Made by a program: the position numbers and the translations under genes. Below the pieces are notes generated by a model. The model was not told where the DNA came from. It worked only from the letters and a program-made list of their open reading frames with translations, and ran no database searches. From Spirochaetota bacterium (lineage in GTDB: Bacteria > Spirochaetota > UBA4802 > UBA5550): a stretch of DNA of 33,565 bases. Location of the stretch: contig JAFGJK010000048.1 of NCBI GenBank assembly GCA_016929135.1, forward strand, positions 1-33,565, given 5' to 3'. Of the stretch, positions 8,369-16,164 are shown in pieces (position 1 is the stretch's first letter; every line of letters starts with the position of its first letter).

Positions 8369-9700
8369 TCACAGGAGCGCGTACCTGAGCACGAAGACGA
8401 TACCCAGGGCGTACATGATGGGATGGACCTCACGCCATCTGCCGGTGAAGAGCTTCAGAAGGGGGTAGCTCACGAAGCCGAAGGCGAGTCCGTCGGCGAT
8501 GGAGTAGGTGAGGGGCATCCCCACCATCACCAGGAAGGCCGGGAGACACTCGGTGACATCGCCAAAATCGATCTGGGTCACGTTGCCCAGGAGTATGGAT
8601 CCCACGAATATCAGCGCCGGGGCGATCACCGGGTAGAGGGTGAGGCTCGTCCCTGCGGGCGTGAATCCGCCGCCGATCATCCTCGCCAGGGGTTCGAAGA
8701 AGAGCGCACCCAGGAAGAGAGACCCCGTCACGACCGCCGTGAGCCCGGTGCGGCCCCCCTCCTGAACCCCCGCCGAGCTCTCCACGTAGGTAACGATTGT
8801 TGAGGTGCCGAAGAAGGCACCGTAGACCGAGGCGAGCGAATCGGTGATCAGTATCTCCCTGAGCCGGGGGATGCTTCCGTCCGGCTTCATCAGGCCCGCC
8901 TGCTGCGTGACCCCCACTACCGTGCCGACGGTGTCGAAGAGATCCATAAAGAGGAACACCAGTATGTAGGGTATGTACTGCGGCGAAAGGGCCTCGAGTA
9001 TCCGCATCTTACCAAGGGTCGGCATGATCGAGGGGGGGGAGCTCACCACGCCGTGGAACTGCACGATACCGAAGGGGAGCGCCAGGAGGGTCGTGGCGAC
9101 GATGCCGATCAGCATCGCACCCCTGATCTTCAGGTGTGAGCAGACCGCGATGATCAGGACGCCCAGCAGCGCCAGAAGCACGTGCACCGACCGCACGTCC
9201 CCCAGCTGCAGGACGCCCCCCGGGGACTTCTGCACGATCCCGCCGTAGACCAGGCCGATGAAGGCGATGAAGATGCCGATCCCCACGGCGATGCCGGCCT
9301 TGAAGGACCGGGGGATCGAGTTGATGATGGCCTCGCGCACGTTGAAGAAGGTCAGGGCCAGGAAGAGCACGCCCGATATGAATATGATACCCAGGGCGAT
9401 GTCCCAGGGGACACCGAGCATCTGGATGACCACGAAGGAGAAGAAAAAGTTCTCTCCCATGGCGGGGGCCAGGGCGATGGGATAGTTCGCGTAGAGCCCC
9501 ATCATGATGCTGGCGATCGCGGCGGTGATGCAGGTGGCTGCAAGCACCGCGCCGAAATCCATTCCCCCGGCGGCGAGAATCGCCGGCTGTACGAATATTA
9601 TGTAGGCCATGGTGATGAAGGTGGTGGATCCTGCGAGCACCTCGGTTTTTATTGAAGAATTGCGTTCGGTGATTTTGAAGAATGAATCGATAAGTTTCAT
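8369..9700 (-). CDS. NCS2-family purine permease (AzgA-like)
   Basis: A 443-residue inner-membrane transporter with about 12-14 hydrophobic segments. It matches the AzgA branch of nucleobase:cation symporters (guanine, adenine or hypoxanthine uptake): the early T-F-I-T-M-A-Y-I-I-F-V-Q-P segment, the A-P-A-M-G-E-N-F-F-F-S motif, F-L-F-M-D-L-F-D-T-V-G-T and the T-Y-V-E-S-S-A-G-V segment. The open frame extends 37 codons further upstream, but ATG 9700 has GAGG 8 nt upstream and begins the conserved M-K-L-I-D-S-F-F-K. It is tail-to-tail with the PLP-enzyme gene, 6 bp between stops. No purine aptamer was recognised in its 5' leader. Confidence 0.9.
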   Translation of the reverse strand: MKLIDSFFKITERNSSIKTEVLAGSTTFITMAYIIFVQPAILAAGGMDFGAVLAATCITAAIASIMMGLYANYPIALAPAMGENFFFSFVVIQMLGVPWDIALGIIFISGVLFLALTFFNVREAIINSIPRSFKAGIAVGIGIFIAFIGLVYGGIVQKSPGGVLQLGDVRSVHVLLALLGVLIIAVCSHLKIRGAMLIGIVATTLLALPFGIVQFHGVVSSPPSIMPTLGKMRILEALSPQYIPYILVFLFMDLFDTVGTVVGVTQQAGLMKPDGSIPRLREILITDSLASVYGAFFGTSTIVTYVESSAGVQEGGRTGLTAVVTGSLFLGALFFEPLARMIGGGFTPAGTSLTLYPVIAPALIFVGSILLGNVTQIDFGDVTECLPAFLVMVGMPLTYSIADGLAFGFVSYPLLKLFTGRWREVHPIMYALGIVFVLRYALL

Positions 9701-9843
9701 GGAAAAACCTCGACCCGGTGGAGTTGTAGACGTTATCGAACAAGCGGCAACACCTGTAAACAATTTTATACCTTCCCGAGGGTGAATTTGTGATAAATAC
9801 GGGGGCCGCACCGTAATAAATCATGACACGGTCGTGATTTTAC

Positions 9844-9873
9844 TTGCATTTACGGGATCGATTGTGTTATATT
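9844..9873 (+). promoter_or_regulatory. sigma70-type promoter for the HD-GYP gene
   Basis: TTGCAT at 9844-9849 and TATATT at 9868-9873 are separated by 18 bp. They sit 17 bp before the start codon region, giving a very short leader that still contains AAGG as ribosome site. Confidence 0.45.
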
Positions 9874-9889
9874 CCCATAAGGATGTAAA

Positions 9890-11299
9890 ATGGGAGAGAG
9901 GGCGATAGTCGCGCGGGGGGACAACCACCGCATACTGCAAGGGAAAGACGTGAACGGCACCCCGAAAAGAATACTCATCGTGGAAGACTCGCTCATCGTG
10001 GCCATGGAGCTGCGGGAGATACTGAAACGGGCCGGATACGAGATTACGGGAACGGCGGTCTCCGGCGAGGAGGCGATAGAGCTCCAGAGGGAGACCCAGC
10101 CCGACCTCATACTCATGGACATCATGCTCCAGGGCCAGATGACGGGAATCGAGGCATCGGCAGAGATAAAGAAGACCAGCCCGGTCCCCATCATATACAC
10201 CACCGCATACTCGGACGAGGAGACGCTGAACGATTTGAAGCTGACCGATCCGTTCGCGTACCTCAAGAAGCCCTATGACAACAAGGAGCTGCTGATAACC
10301 ATCGAGCTGGCCATCGAACGATCCGCGTACCAGAGAAAGCTCACCGCCAGCGAATTCAAGTACCGGGGCCTCTTTGACAACTCAGTCGACGCCATATTCA
10401 TAGTTGGCCGCGACGGGAGGTTCATCGACTTCAACATATCCCTCACCAGGCTCACCGGGTATAACCGGGAGGATACGGCTGCGCAGACCCTTTCGGAGAT
10501 GCTTGAACCGGAAGGATCGTTCGGGAGCATCACGGAGAAGATCGAGTCGGAGGGCATGATCCGGGACTACGAGGTGCGGCTCAGGCAGAAGGGTGGAGAG
10601 GTGCGCGATTGCCAGATCACCGCCACCTCCCTCTACATCGAAGACGTGAATTCATTCGCCTACCAGGGGATCATCCGGGACATCACCGACCTGAGGCGCA
10701 GCCTGGAACTGCAGAATCATCTCATCAGCGGCATTATACAAGTCATGGCCGCCACGGTGGAGGCCCGGGACCCTTATACCGCGGGGCATCAGGAGCGCGT
10801 CGCCATACTGAGCGAGCTCATCGCCAGGGAGATGGGACTGCCGGAGGACAAGATCAATGAGATTCGCATGGCGGCCATGATCCACGACCTGGGGAAGATA
10901 CATATCCCCTCGGAGATACTGAGCAAGCCGACGAAGCTGAACGATACAGAGTTCGAGCTGATCATGACCCACCCCACCATCGGGTACGAGATACTCAAGG
11001 ACGTTGAGTTCCCCTTCGATCTGGCAGGCATCGTGTACCAGCACCACGAGCGGTGCGACGGGTCAGGATATCCCTTGAAACTGAAGAAGGACGATATATA
11101 TCTGGAGTCGCGCATCATCTCGGTCGCCGACGTGGTGGAGGCGATGGCCTCCCACAGGCCCTATCGCCCTGCCCAGGGCATCAAACCGGCGCTTGAGGAG
11201 ATCAGAAAGGGGAGGGCCTCGCGATACGACGAGGAGGTGGTGGACGCCTTCTGTAGGCTGGTGCAGAAGAAGGCCCTCGACGGGTTTCTGGTGGAATGA
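9890..11299 (+). CDS. response regulator with Rec, PAS and HD-GYP domains (probable c-di-GMP phosphodiesterase)
   Basis: A 469-residue cytoplasmic signalling protein. Residues about 26-145 form a receiver domain with acidic pocket E32-D33, phospho-acceptor Asp77 in L-I-L-M-D and Lys127 in Y-L-K-K-P. A PAS domain covers about 155-270 (L-F-D-N-S-V-D-A-I-F). The HD-GYP domain covers about 280-469 with H-D-L-G-K (His332-Asp333) and the intact H-H-E-R-C-D-G-S-G-Y-P (385-395), so catalysis is expected. No sensor kinase is adjacent, so it is an orphan regulator. The first 23 residues before the Rec fold are weakly conserved; an internal start is possible. Confidence 0.93.
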   Translation: MGERAIVARGDNHRILQGKDVNGTPKRILIVEDSLIVAMELREILKRAGYEITGTAVSGEEAIELQRETQPDLILMDIMLQGQMTGIEASAEIKKTSPVPIIYTTAYSDEETLNDLKLTDPFAYLKKPYDNKELLITIELAIERSAYQRKLTASEFKYRGLFDNSVDAIFIVGRDGRFIDFNISLTRLTGYNREDTAAQTLSEMLEPEGSFGSITEKIESEGMIRDYEVRLRQKGGEVRDCQITATSLYIEDVNSFAYQGIIRDITDLRRSLELQNHLISGIIQVMAATVEARDPYTAGHQERVAILSELIAREMGLPEDKINEIRMAAMIHDLGKIHIPSEILSKPTKLNDTEFELIMTHPTIGYEILKDVEFPFDLAGIVYQHHERCDGSGYPLKLKKDDIYLESRIISVADVVEAMASHRPYRPAQGIKPALEEIRKGRASRYDEEVVDAFCRLVQKKALDGFLVE

Positions 11300-11331
11300 T
11301 GTGCGATTGAGGCCGATCAGGCGGAGATATT

Positions 11332-11370
11332 AAAAAAAGACGGGCGGCACATGGCCGCCCGTCTTTTTTT
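11332..11370. terminator. bidirectional rho-independent terminator
   Basis: A perfect 11-bp stem (AGACGGGCGGC at 11338-11348 with GCCGCCCGTCT at 11354-11364) around a 5-nt loop, flanked by a run of A on the left and T on the right. It serves the convergent HD-GYP and hydrogenase genes. Confidence 0.93.
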
Positions 11371-11386
11371 GTCTTACTGAACGGGT

Positions 11387-12952
11387 TTATACGATCCTGA
11401 AGCTCGCGATATCCCTGTCCCCCTCCACCACGTGCACCGCACAGGCGATACAGGGGTCGAAGGACCGGACGATTCGTGCCACCTCGATGGGATTCTCCAC
11501 GTCTGCCACCGGCGCACCCATGAGGGCCTGCTCCACCGGTCCCTTCACGCCGCGGTCGTCCGTGGGGCCGCAGAACCAGGTGGTGGGAACCACGCACTGG
11601 TAGTTGGCGATCTTCTTGTCCTCCACGACGATCCAGTGGCCCAGGGCTCCACGGGGTGCCTCCGCAAGGCCCTCCCCCTCGCCACGGTCCGGGATCTCGT
11701 AGAAGGTCCTGGGGGACCCGCCAACCTCGAGCTGGTCGAGCCAGTCCTTCATATCGTTGCAGATGAGCTTGCACTCTATGGCGCGGGCCGCATGGCGTCC
11801 CAGCGTGGAGAAGACCGCGTTGATGTCGGCGTTGAACCTGCCGAGCACCGCGTCCACCTCGCGCTTCACCGGCTCCACGTTGGAGAGGTAGCTGATGGCG
11901 ACCCTGGCCAAGGGGCCAACCTCCATGGGCTGGTCCTTGTACCGCGGCGCCTTGAGCCATGTGTAGGCCCCGCCCTTTCCTGGCTGCGGCTCGGTCTGGC
12001 CCTGCAGCGGGTGAAGGTTGGAGCCGGAGCTGTACCTGGCGTACCGCACCTGCTCCTTGATGTTGTTCGTGTCCAGCGCCTCCACCGTGCCGTTGATGAG
12101 GGAGCCGGAGGGCATCATGAACTGGGTGTACTCGTTGTTCAGCTCAAAGAGCCCGTAGGAGAGCATGTTCCTGAACGTTCCGAGCCTGAAATAGGGCCTG
12201 AAGGCGTCCGCCACCGCCAGAACGTCGGGGAGATACTTGTCGTTCACGAATTTCTCCACCACCTTTATGCGACGCCTGAACTGCCTGATCTTGTCCCTGG
12301 TGGGAACCTGGGTCACACCGCCGGGAACGAGCCCGATGAGGTGCGGCGCCCGCCCGCCGAAGAGGGCCACCATCTCGTGTGCCACCATCCTCATGTCCAG
12401 CGCCTCAAGATAGTGAGAGATCGCCGCGATGTTCAGGTCGGTGTCCTTGATATACTGGTCGCTGTCGTACCGGGGGAGGAAGGGGCTCACTGCCGTGAGG
12501 CGGATCTTCGGGTCCTTCTTGGTGTCCAGCTCGTTTTTCGCCCAGGCCTTGACGCCCTCGAGCTTGTCGTCGCCGCCGGTGTAGTTCAGGATCGCGGTGA
12601 TGTCTACGAAATCCAGGGCGGCGAGGTGGTAGAAATGAAGTATGTGCGACTGAAGGAAGTTGGCCCCAAGAACCAGGTTCCTCAGTATCCTTCCGTTATC
12701 GTTGGGTCTGATCTTGAACGCCGCATCGAGGCAACGGCTCGATGCCAGACCGTGCGATACCGGGCAGACGCCGCATATGCGCTGGGTGATCTGGTTCGCG
12801 TCCACCGGGTTGCGGCCCTTCAGTATCTTTTCCCAGCCACGGAACATATCGCCCTTGCTCTTCGCATCGACGACCCGTCCGCCCTGAACATCCACCTCGA
12901 TGGAGAGGTGGCCTTCTATTCGAGTGATCGGATCTAAGTATACCTTAGCCAT
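11387..12952 (-). CDS. [NiFe] hydrogenase large subunit (group 1-like)
   Basis: The 521-residue catalytic subunit carrying the Ni-Fe centre, for H2 oxidation or evolution. The L1 motif R-I-C-G-V-C (Cys60, Cys63) and the L2 motif D-P-C-I-A-C-A-V-H (Cys501, Cys504, His507) give all four metal-ligand cysteines; none is selenocysteine. Fourteen residues follow His507 and should be clipped off by the maturation protease encoded upstream. ATG 12952 is preferred over the in-frame ATG at 12967 because the ribosome site GGAGG lies between them, 8 nt before 12952. The start overlaps the stop of the small-subunit gene by 8 nt, indicating translational coupling. Confidence 0.95.
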   Translation of the reverse strand: MAKVYLDPITRIEGHLSIEVDVQGGRVVDAKSKGDMFRGWEKILKGRNPVDANQITQRICGVCPVSHGLASSRCLDAAFKIRPNDNGRILRNLVLGANFLQSHILHFYHLAALDFVDITAILNYTGGDDKLEGVKAWAKNELDTKKDPKIRLTAVSPFLPRYDSDQYIKDTDLNIAAISHYLEALDMRMVAHEMVALFGGRAPHLIGLVPGGVTQVPTRDKIRQFRRRIKVVEKFVNDKYLPDVLAVADAFRPYFRLGTFRNMLSYGLFELNNEYTQFMMPSGSLINGTVEALDTNNIKEQVRYARYSSGSNLHPLQGQTEPQPGKGGAYTWLKAPRYKDQPMEVGPLARVAISYLSNVEPVKREVDAVLGRFNADINAVFSTLGRHAARAIECKLICNDMKDWLDQLEVGGSPRTFYEIPDRGEGEGLAEAPRGALGHWIVVEDKKIANYQCVVPTTWFCGPTDDRGVKGPVEQALMGAPVADVENPIEVARIVRSFDPCIACAVHVVEGDRDIASFRIV

Positions 12953-13952
12953 TGATGATACCTCCATTCCTCAGATTCAGCACGGCCAGCCTGATGTCTT
13001 CGTTTTCGATTTTGTTAATCTCCTCGAGGCTCGCGTTCAGGTGCTGGTAGATGCCCCTGTTCCCGGTGTCGGGGAAGGTCGGCTCGGTGCAGCCGATGCA
13101 ACCGGAGCCGGAGCCGGTGCAGGAGTTGGCGCCGCCGTTCCATTTCCTTCTGGGGATGTCGCAGCCGGAATCCATGCCCAGGCAGCCCAGCAGGTAGAGG
13201 CACCCGTCCTCGCCCCAGTGCCGCGCGAAGCGGCCCCTGCGATAATCGTTCAGTCGCTCGCAGTTCTCATGAACCGTCTGGCCGAAGAACATCTTGGGCC
13301 TGTTATACTCGTCCAGCTCCGGTAGACCGTAGACGAGGAAATGCACCAGAGAGCCCACCATCCAGGCGGGATGGGGGGGGCAGCCGGGTACGTTAAGGAC
13401 CGTCTTTCCCGGAAGTATCTCGGAAACGCCCTTCGCGCCGGTGGGATTGCTGTTGTCAGCCCTCACCTTAGCTGCCGGGATGCCGCCGAAGGCGGCGCAG
13501 GTGCCGACAGCCACAATGGCCTTGGCACGTTCTGCCAGTTCTTCCACCCACTGCTTGACCGGGACATGGTGGCCGTGCACCATTCCCACGGTGCAGTATT
13601 CCGGCGCCAGTGTGGGAATCGATCCCTCGACGACGAGCACGAAATCGTCACGGGCGTTCTCCACCGCCTCCCTGAGGACGTCGATGGCCTTGTGGCCGGT
13701 GCCACCCATAATCGTCTGGTGATAGTTGAGGCTTATGGTCTGGGTGATGACGGACGCGATGTCGGGATCGACGGCGTTCAGCAGGGAGACGCTGCAGCCG
13801 GAGCAGGACTGACCCTGCAGCCAGATGACCGGTGTCCTCGCCGAAACCTGCTGCAGCGCCTGCTTGCAGCCGTCCAGAAATGCGGTGGGAACGGTCATCG
13901 CCGCCGCCGCGCCACCCATTAATTTTAAGAAGTCTTTTCTGCTTAATGACAT
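12945..13952 (-). CDS. [NiFe] hydrogenase small subunit, Tat-exported
   Basis: A 335-residue iron-sulfur subunit. The proximal-cluster ligands start at C-S-G-C (Cys50, Cys53), continue with G-T-C-A and P-G-C-P-P-H-P, and the C-terminal half carries H-E-N-C, the G-C-L-G region, and N-S-C-T with C-I-G-C-T-E-P for the other two clusters. The signal peptide reads S-R-K-D-F-L-K followed by an Ala-rich core: a Tat motif in which the second Arg is Lys. L-D-G-C at 26-29 sits where a lipobox could be, but Asp makes lipidation doubtful. There is no C-terminal membrane anchor. GGAGG precedes the ATG. Expected location is the periplasmic side, with the tetraheme cytochrome encoded upstream as electron partner. 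Confidence 0.95.
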   Translation of the reverse strand: MSLSRKDFLKLMGGAAAAMTVPTAFLDGCKQALQQVSARTPVIWLQGQSCSGCSVSLLNAVDPDIASVITQTISLNYHQTIMGGTGHKAIDVLREAVENARDDFVLVVEGSIPTLAPEYCTVGMVHGHHVPVKQWVEELAERAKAIVAVGTCAAFGGIPAAKVRADNSNPTGAKGVSEILPGKTVLNVPGCPPHPAWMVGSLVHFLVYGLPELDEYNRPKMFFGQTVHENCERLNDYRRGRFARHWGEDGCLYLLGCLGMDSGCDIPRRKWNGGANSCTGSGSGCIGCTEPTFPDTGNRGIYQHLNASLEEINKIENEDIRLAVLNLRNGGIING

Positions 13953-13967
13953 GGTAACCTCCAGTGT

Positions 13968-14423
13968 CTAAGTAGTCGCGGCGTTCAGTATCAACTCGAT
14001 GGCCTTGGGTACTGATCTCTTCACCGCTTCACTCATTTGTATGTCTGTGGTAGTTATATCCTCCGGAACGATGCCGATGAACTCCACCTCTGGTGTGTAT
14101 CCCATGAGCTTCATCGTCTCCAGCACCTCGCTGATGCCCCCCTCGTGCAGAGAATAAGTGCTTCGCCTCTGCACCACCTGTTCCGGTCTGAATCTGTAGA
14201 TGCTTCCCGGTTCACTGTCGGCCTTCAGGGCATCCACGATGATGATCCTCTCGCGGCCTTTCATCATCGGGATAAGGTCGAATCCCGCGGTACCGCCTTC
14301 GAAGATCTCCACATCCTCGGGAACGTCGGCGCCGGAAGCCACCAGTTCGTTCACGATATGGACGCCGAGCCCTTCATCGCTCTGCAGGATATTGCCGATA
14401 CCGAGAATCAGTGTTTTTTTCAT
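13968..14423 (-). CDS. hydrogenase maturation endopeptidase (HyaD/HybD/HycI type)
   Basis: A 151-residue cytoplasmic protease that clips the C-terminal tail of the hydrogenase large subunit after Ni insertion. G-I-G-N-I-L-Q-S-D-E-G-L-G-V-H at residues 8-22 carries the Ni-sensing acidic residue, and I-I-I-V-D-A-L supplies the second. The late S-L-H-E-G-G segment provides the conserved His. It lies between the cytochrome and small-subunit genes with gaps of 15-22 bp, so it is cotranscribed with its substrate. No strong ribosome site is visible. Confidence 0.93.
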   Translation of the reverse strand: MKKTLILGIGNILQSDEGLGVHIVNELVASGADVPEDVEIFEGGTAGFDLIPMMKGRERIIIVDALKADSEPGSIYRFRPEQVVQRRSTYSLHEGGISEVLETMKLMGYTPEVEFIGIVPEDITTTDIQMSEAVKRSVPKAIELILNAATT

Positions 14424-14445
14424 TACTACGCGCCGCTACGGGGTT

Positions 14446-14871
14446 TTACAGCTTCTGCTGAACCGGTTCGTGGCATTCCTGGCACATCGTGGGACCTTCC
14501 TTCCTGGTGAGGTGGCACCTCATGCAGGCGGTATGCATCACGTCCCTGCCCAGTGTGCCCTTGTGGCACTTGGCGCACTGCTTGATGCGATCGTCGTTTT
14601 TGTTTTTGTGATGGCAGTCCTTGCAGGCGACGTTGTGGTTTTCATGGATCCTGTGCGACATCATGACCGGAGTCACGTCGCCAGTGGATTTAACCACGCC
14701 GGCCGCAATGTCGGCATCGGTTACGAGCGAATTCACGTCAGTTACTTTTACGACATCGTTATGATAGGGATTGACGGTGGCAACAAAATCGCCGCAGCTG
14801 AACAGCACCAGTGAGCAGGAGATGAGGGCCACAACTGCCAGTTCTCCCCTGAGCAGATGTTTAAATTTCAC
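14446..14871 (-). CDS. tetraheme c-type cytochrome lipoprotein (class III / c3-c7-like)
   Basis: A 141-residue precursor. A hydrophobic signal ends in L-F-S-C with the lipidated Cys at 26, so it is a membrane-tethered periplasmic lipoprotein. Four CxxCH heme sites are at 83-87, 99-103, 116-120 and 130-134, compressed into about 50 residues, with free histidines at 73, 76 and 79 as candidate distal ligands. The start is GTG 14871 with GGAGG 7 nt upstream. It is the promoter-proximal gene of the hydrogenase operon. Inference: it accepts electrons from the small subunit in place of the usual cytochrome b membrane subunit, which is not encoded here. Confidence 0.93.
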   Translation of the reverse strand: MKFKHLLRGELAVVALISCSLVLFSCGDFVATVNPYHNDVVKVTDVNSLVTDADIAAGVVKSTGDVTPVMMSHRIHENHNVACKDCHHKNKNDDRIKQCAKCHKGTLGRDVMHTACMRCHLTRKEGPTMCQECHEPVQQKL

Positions 14872-15026
14872 GAAATACCTCCCAAAAAATTATGAATATG
14901 ATGCATTGAGATGCTGCAGGAACCGTCTTCTCGTATTATTGCAACCGCATGAAAACGGCCACAGGAGGATTGCATGTCTGTTCTCATGCCGAGAAAACCC
15001 GCCCCGCGCCAGTTCTGATCAAGTGT

Positions 15027-15055
15027 TAGTATTTTTTACAAGTGGCGGTTGTCAA
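15027..15055 (-). promoter_or_regulatory. candidate promoter of the hydrogenase operon
   Basis: On the minus strand a consensus TTGACA at 15055-15050 is followed after 17-18 bp by a weak -10 (ATACTA/TACTAA). It lies about 155 bp upstream of the cytochrome start, leaving a long leader in which no known riboswitch was recognised. Confidence 0.45.
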
Positions 15056-15144
15056 TAAGAAATTTTTAAAATATAAAATTTTGAAATGTGACATTTTTTG
15101 GATGATATGTCGGGATTTTGCGAGTCAATAAGACATAAAATCCC

Positions 15145-15705
15145 TCAGGACCCCTGTGTGTCTTTCCTCTTCATGATGACTGCCACCGGAGCAGCAGGGG
15201 GGGTATCCAGGGCTTTCCACCCGTACATCAGCACCTGTGCCGCGGTGGAGAAGTACCACGAGGCCCTCTTTTCGGGCCAGGGGAGCCTGAGAAGGCCACC
15301 CAGAACGATGAGTTCCATCATCGTGACCTCCCTGGTCTCCTCGGGGGATTGCAGTATCACCCTGGTTTGTTGCGAAAGGCCATGCGGTATGATGATGGAT
15401 GTTCCCACATCCCAGTCCAACTCGGTCACCGACACGAGATCCTTCCGGGAGACGCCGCGGACCTTCACCGCACCCCGGGAAAAGATGATGGTCCGGTCCC
15501 TCATTCCCAGGCGAAGCACGGCCCGGTAGGCGGAGGAGATGATGATCTTCGGGACGCCGGCGGCGAAATAACAGTTCCCCCTTTTGCGGTAGAGCCCCTT
15601 GAGGCGCAGGGTCCCGGCGGAGCGGTTGGGGATGGGAATCCACCGGTCCGAGGGCTCTGGGGCATTCAGGGGGATGACGTTAGTATCGTTCAGTTTCCGT
15701 GTCAT
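15145..15705 (-). CDS. protein of unknown function
   Basis: About 186 residues, no family recognised. The sequence has a basic, beta-rich N-terminal half (R-L-K-G-L-Y-R-K-R-G-N-C-Y-F) and a C-terminal half with two mildly hydrophobic stretches, one around M-E-L-I-V-L-G-G-L-L. There is no clear signal peptide. The start is uncertain: ATG 15705 begins a typical soluble N-terminus, while in-frame ATGs at 15735 and 15759 would add Pro/Ile-rich residues; none has a strong ribosome site. GC content matches the host. The antisense frames over this region lack protein-like composition. Confidence 0.6.
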   Translation of the reverse strand: MTRKLNDTNVIPLNAPEPSDRWIPIPNRSAGTLRLKGLYRKRGNCYFAAGVPKIIISSAYRAVLRLGMRDRTIIFSRGAVKVRGVSRKDLVSVTELDWDVGTSIIIPHGLSQQTRVILQSPEETREVTMMELIVLGGLLRLPWPEKRASWYFSTAAQVLMYGWKALDTPPAAPVAVIMKRKDTQGS

Positions 15706-15814
15706 GGCAATTCCGGGATGGATTATCGGTATCATGGCAGGGTGCGCCGGCCAGGGCAAGCGTTATTTACCGAACCATCCGGCCATGGCGCTGGCCCGGC
15801 CCCCGGAAAAAACA

Positions 15815-15843
15815 TTGACACGGCAAGGGGTGGTCGTTAGCCT
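15815..15843 (+). promoter_or_regulatory. promoter of the tRNA-Pro/tRNA-Arg genes
   Basis: A consensus TTGACA at 15815-15820 is followed by a 17-bp spacer and TAGCCT at 15838-15843, ending 12 bp before tRNA-Pro. The -10 is poor, but position and -35 fit a stable-RNA promoter. In the integrated state transcription can continue through tRNA-Arg towards the integrase gene. Confidence 0.5.
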
Positions 15844-15854
15844 GTGAAAAATCG

Positions 15855-15929
15855 CGGGGTGTGGCTCAGTCCGGTTAGAGCGCGTGGTTTGGGACCATGA
15901 GGTCGGAGGTTCGAATCCTCTCACCCCGA
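15855..15929 (+). tRNA. tRNA-Pro (anticodon TGG)
   Basis: Acceptor stem CGGGGTG (15855-15861) pairs with CACCCCG (15922-15928), discriminator A. The anticodon stem CGTGG/CCATG encloses TTTGGGA, giving anticodon TGG. The T-loop TTCGAAT is standard. CCA is not encoded. Confidence 0.96.
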
Positions 15930-15934
15930 AAAAT

Positions 15935-16008
15935 GCGCCAGTAGCTCAGTTGGATAGAGCAACGGCCTTCTAAGCCGTAGGTCCCGCGTTCGAGTCGCGG
16001 CTGGCGTG
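15935..16008 (+). tRNA. tRNA-Arg (anticodon TCT), integration target of element 1
   Basis: Acceptor GCGCCAG (15935-15941) pairs with CTGGCGT (16001-16007), first pair G-U, discriminator G. The anticodon stem ACGGC/GCCGT encloses CTTCTAA, giving TCT. The T-arm CCGCG-TTCGAGT-CGCGG is fully paired. The 5' half is host DNA; from the anticodon-arm core onward the sequence was probably supplied by the integrated element (see the repeat at 27660). Confidence 0.95.
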
Positions 16009-16010
16009 CA
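15967..16010 (+). repeat. attL: tRNA-Arg 3' half, left copy of the direct repeat
   Basis: It shares 38 of 44 positions with 27660-27703. The first 17 bases, the T-loop and the final acceptor segment with downstream GCA are identical. All six differences are in the T-stem and form three complete base-pair replacements. Confidence 0.88.
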
Positions 16011-16164
16011 TAATGAGGCTGAAAGTTGCCCATAATAGAGCAAAAACAATACAAAACAGCCGAAAACGCCCACCTTTTACCGCTTTTTTCAGCATCTCAC
16101 GTTAAGTCAATCCATGATGTAGCAAAATGTAGCATGAAAATTGGCCATATCATGGAGGTGTAGC

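Noticed and set aside
9701..9889. Purine riboswitch in the leader of the NCS2 permease
   Set aside because: The conserved loop and junction sequences of the purine aptamer were not found in the reverse strand.
11387..11460. Possible selenocysteine in the hydrogenase L2 motif
   Set aside because: The motif reads D-P-C-I-A-C-A-V-H with ordinary cysteine codons and no in-frame TGA.
11432..12937. A 501-codon open frame antisense to the hydrogenase large subunit
   Set aside because: The opposite strand encodes a textbook [NiFe] large subunit with all metal ligands; the antisense product has His/Val/Gly-rich shadow composition.
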